A DNA stretch of 22,498 nt from a virus: positions 1 to 22,498 of IMG/VR virus record IMGVR_UViG_3300020171_000459, one strand, 5' to 3'. The position numbers and the translations under genes are program-made. Below, piece after piece: positions 22,390 through 22,498 of this stretch (position 1 is its first letter; each line of letters starts with the position of its first letter). The notes beneath the pieces were generated by a model that searched no databases, was not told the origin of the DNA, and saw nothing but the letters and a program-made list of their open reading frames with translations.

Positions 22390-22498
22390 CTTCTTCTCAC
22401 CGAATAACTTGGATTAAACTCTCCTATTCCTAATCCCATGCAAGCTAACCCTAAAGCCATTACACAATTATGAACTAAAATATAATTAGCAAAGTATT
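22386..22498 (-). CDS. terL: Large terminase subunit, C-terminal end, interrupted by an intein (partial)
   Basis: The frame enters from the window edge and ends at TGA 22388-22386. Its last 36 residues read YFANYILVHN, then CVMALGLACMGLGIGEFNPS and YSVRRR. The first ten are an intein C-terminus. The C-extein CVMALGLACMG fits the segment right after the nuclease motif III of large terminases (HDD-hydrophobic-x-x-ALALA). Being directly upstream of the portal supports TerL. The product would be the ATPase/nuclease motor that packages DNA; splicing would be needed to rebuild the Asp-Asp metal site region. Identification rests on a short fragment plus gene order. Confidence 0.7.
   Translation of the reverse strand, partial: YFANYILVHNCVMALGLACMGLGIGEFNPSYSVRRR
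22467..22498 (-). other. Intein C-terminal splice junction (partial)
   Basis: The residues FANYILVHN followed by Cys match intein block G: hydrophobic strand, penultimate His, terminal Asn, then a +1 Cys nucleophile in the extein. The Asn codon is 22469-22467 and the +1 Cys codon 22466-22464. Only ten intein residues are in the window, so class and endonuclease content are unknown. Confidence 0.8.

Noticed and set aside
1-22498. Possible recoded genetic code (stop reassignment), as in some phages of uncultivated hosts
   Set aside because: TAA, TGA and TAG all end genes at sensible positions (TAG for the 68- and 72-residue genes, TGA in many ATGA overlaps), and large genes are free of internal stops under the standard code.

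Overview
The window is one continuous late (virion) gene cluster of a tailed virus (Caudoviricetes) with an HK97-type head and a long non-contractile tail. Every gene I can support lies on the minus strand, so the map reads from 22498 down to 1. The DNA is AT-rich and genes are tightly packed: many stop/start pairs overlap as ATGA or TAATG, and there is no gene-free stretch above about 75 bases. TAA, TGA and TAG all end genes, so the standard code applies. Strong Shine-Dalgarno (SD) sites show an SD-using host; the sequence does not settle bacterium versus archaeon. No integrase, replication gene, tRNA, CRISPR array or clear lysis cassette is seen. The best taxon-level statement is an uncultivated siphovirus or provirus.

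Packaging and head (22498 to 14744): the last residues of the large terminase, interrupted by an intein; a small zinc-ribbon protein; a portal fused to a MuF-like domain; two small proteins; a prohead protease with a scaffold tail and a convincing internal start for free scaffold; a DUF2190-like decoration protein; the major capsid protein; and a 961-residue repetitive fibre-like protein. Head accessory block (14743 to 11826): a hairpin, a 57-residue protein, a 144-residue protein, a 28-codon micro-ORF, two tandem paralogous adhesin-like proteins with conserved ends and divergent cores, and a 75-residue coiled-coil/membrane protein. Neck and tail (11825 to 948): adaptor, stopper, gp10-like protein, tail terminator, tail tube, tail-assembly chaperones joined by a -1 frameshift on A AAA AAC, a short tape measure, two minor tail proteins, a 1563-residue tail hub carrying inserted beta-propeller and lectin-like domains, and two small helical proteins. 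The left edge holds the N-terminal half of a transglutaminase-like cysteine peptidase interrupted by a LAGLIDADG-type intein.

Most notable are two inteins, one at each edge. One sits at the nuclease motif of the terminase, the other at the predicted catalytic cysteine of the transglutaminase-like protein. The left one follows Asp-Asp directly, and the right one probably does. Also notable are the internally initiated scaffold, the frameshift pair, the heavy load of putative surface-display proteins (961 aa fibre, paralogous adhesins, propeller/lectin hub), and the core-swapped paralog pair.
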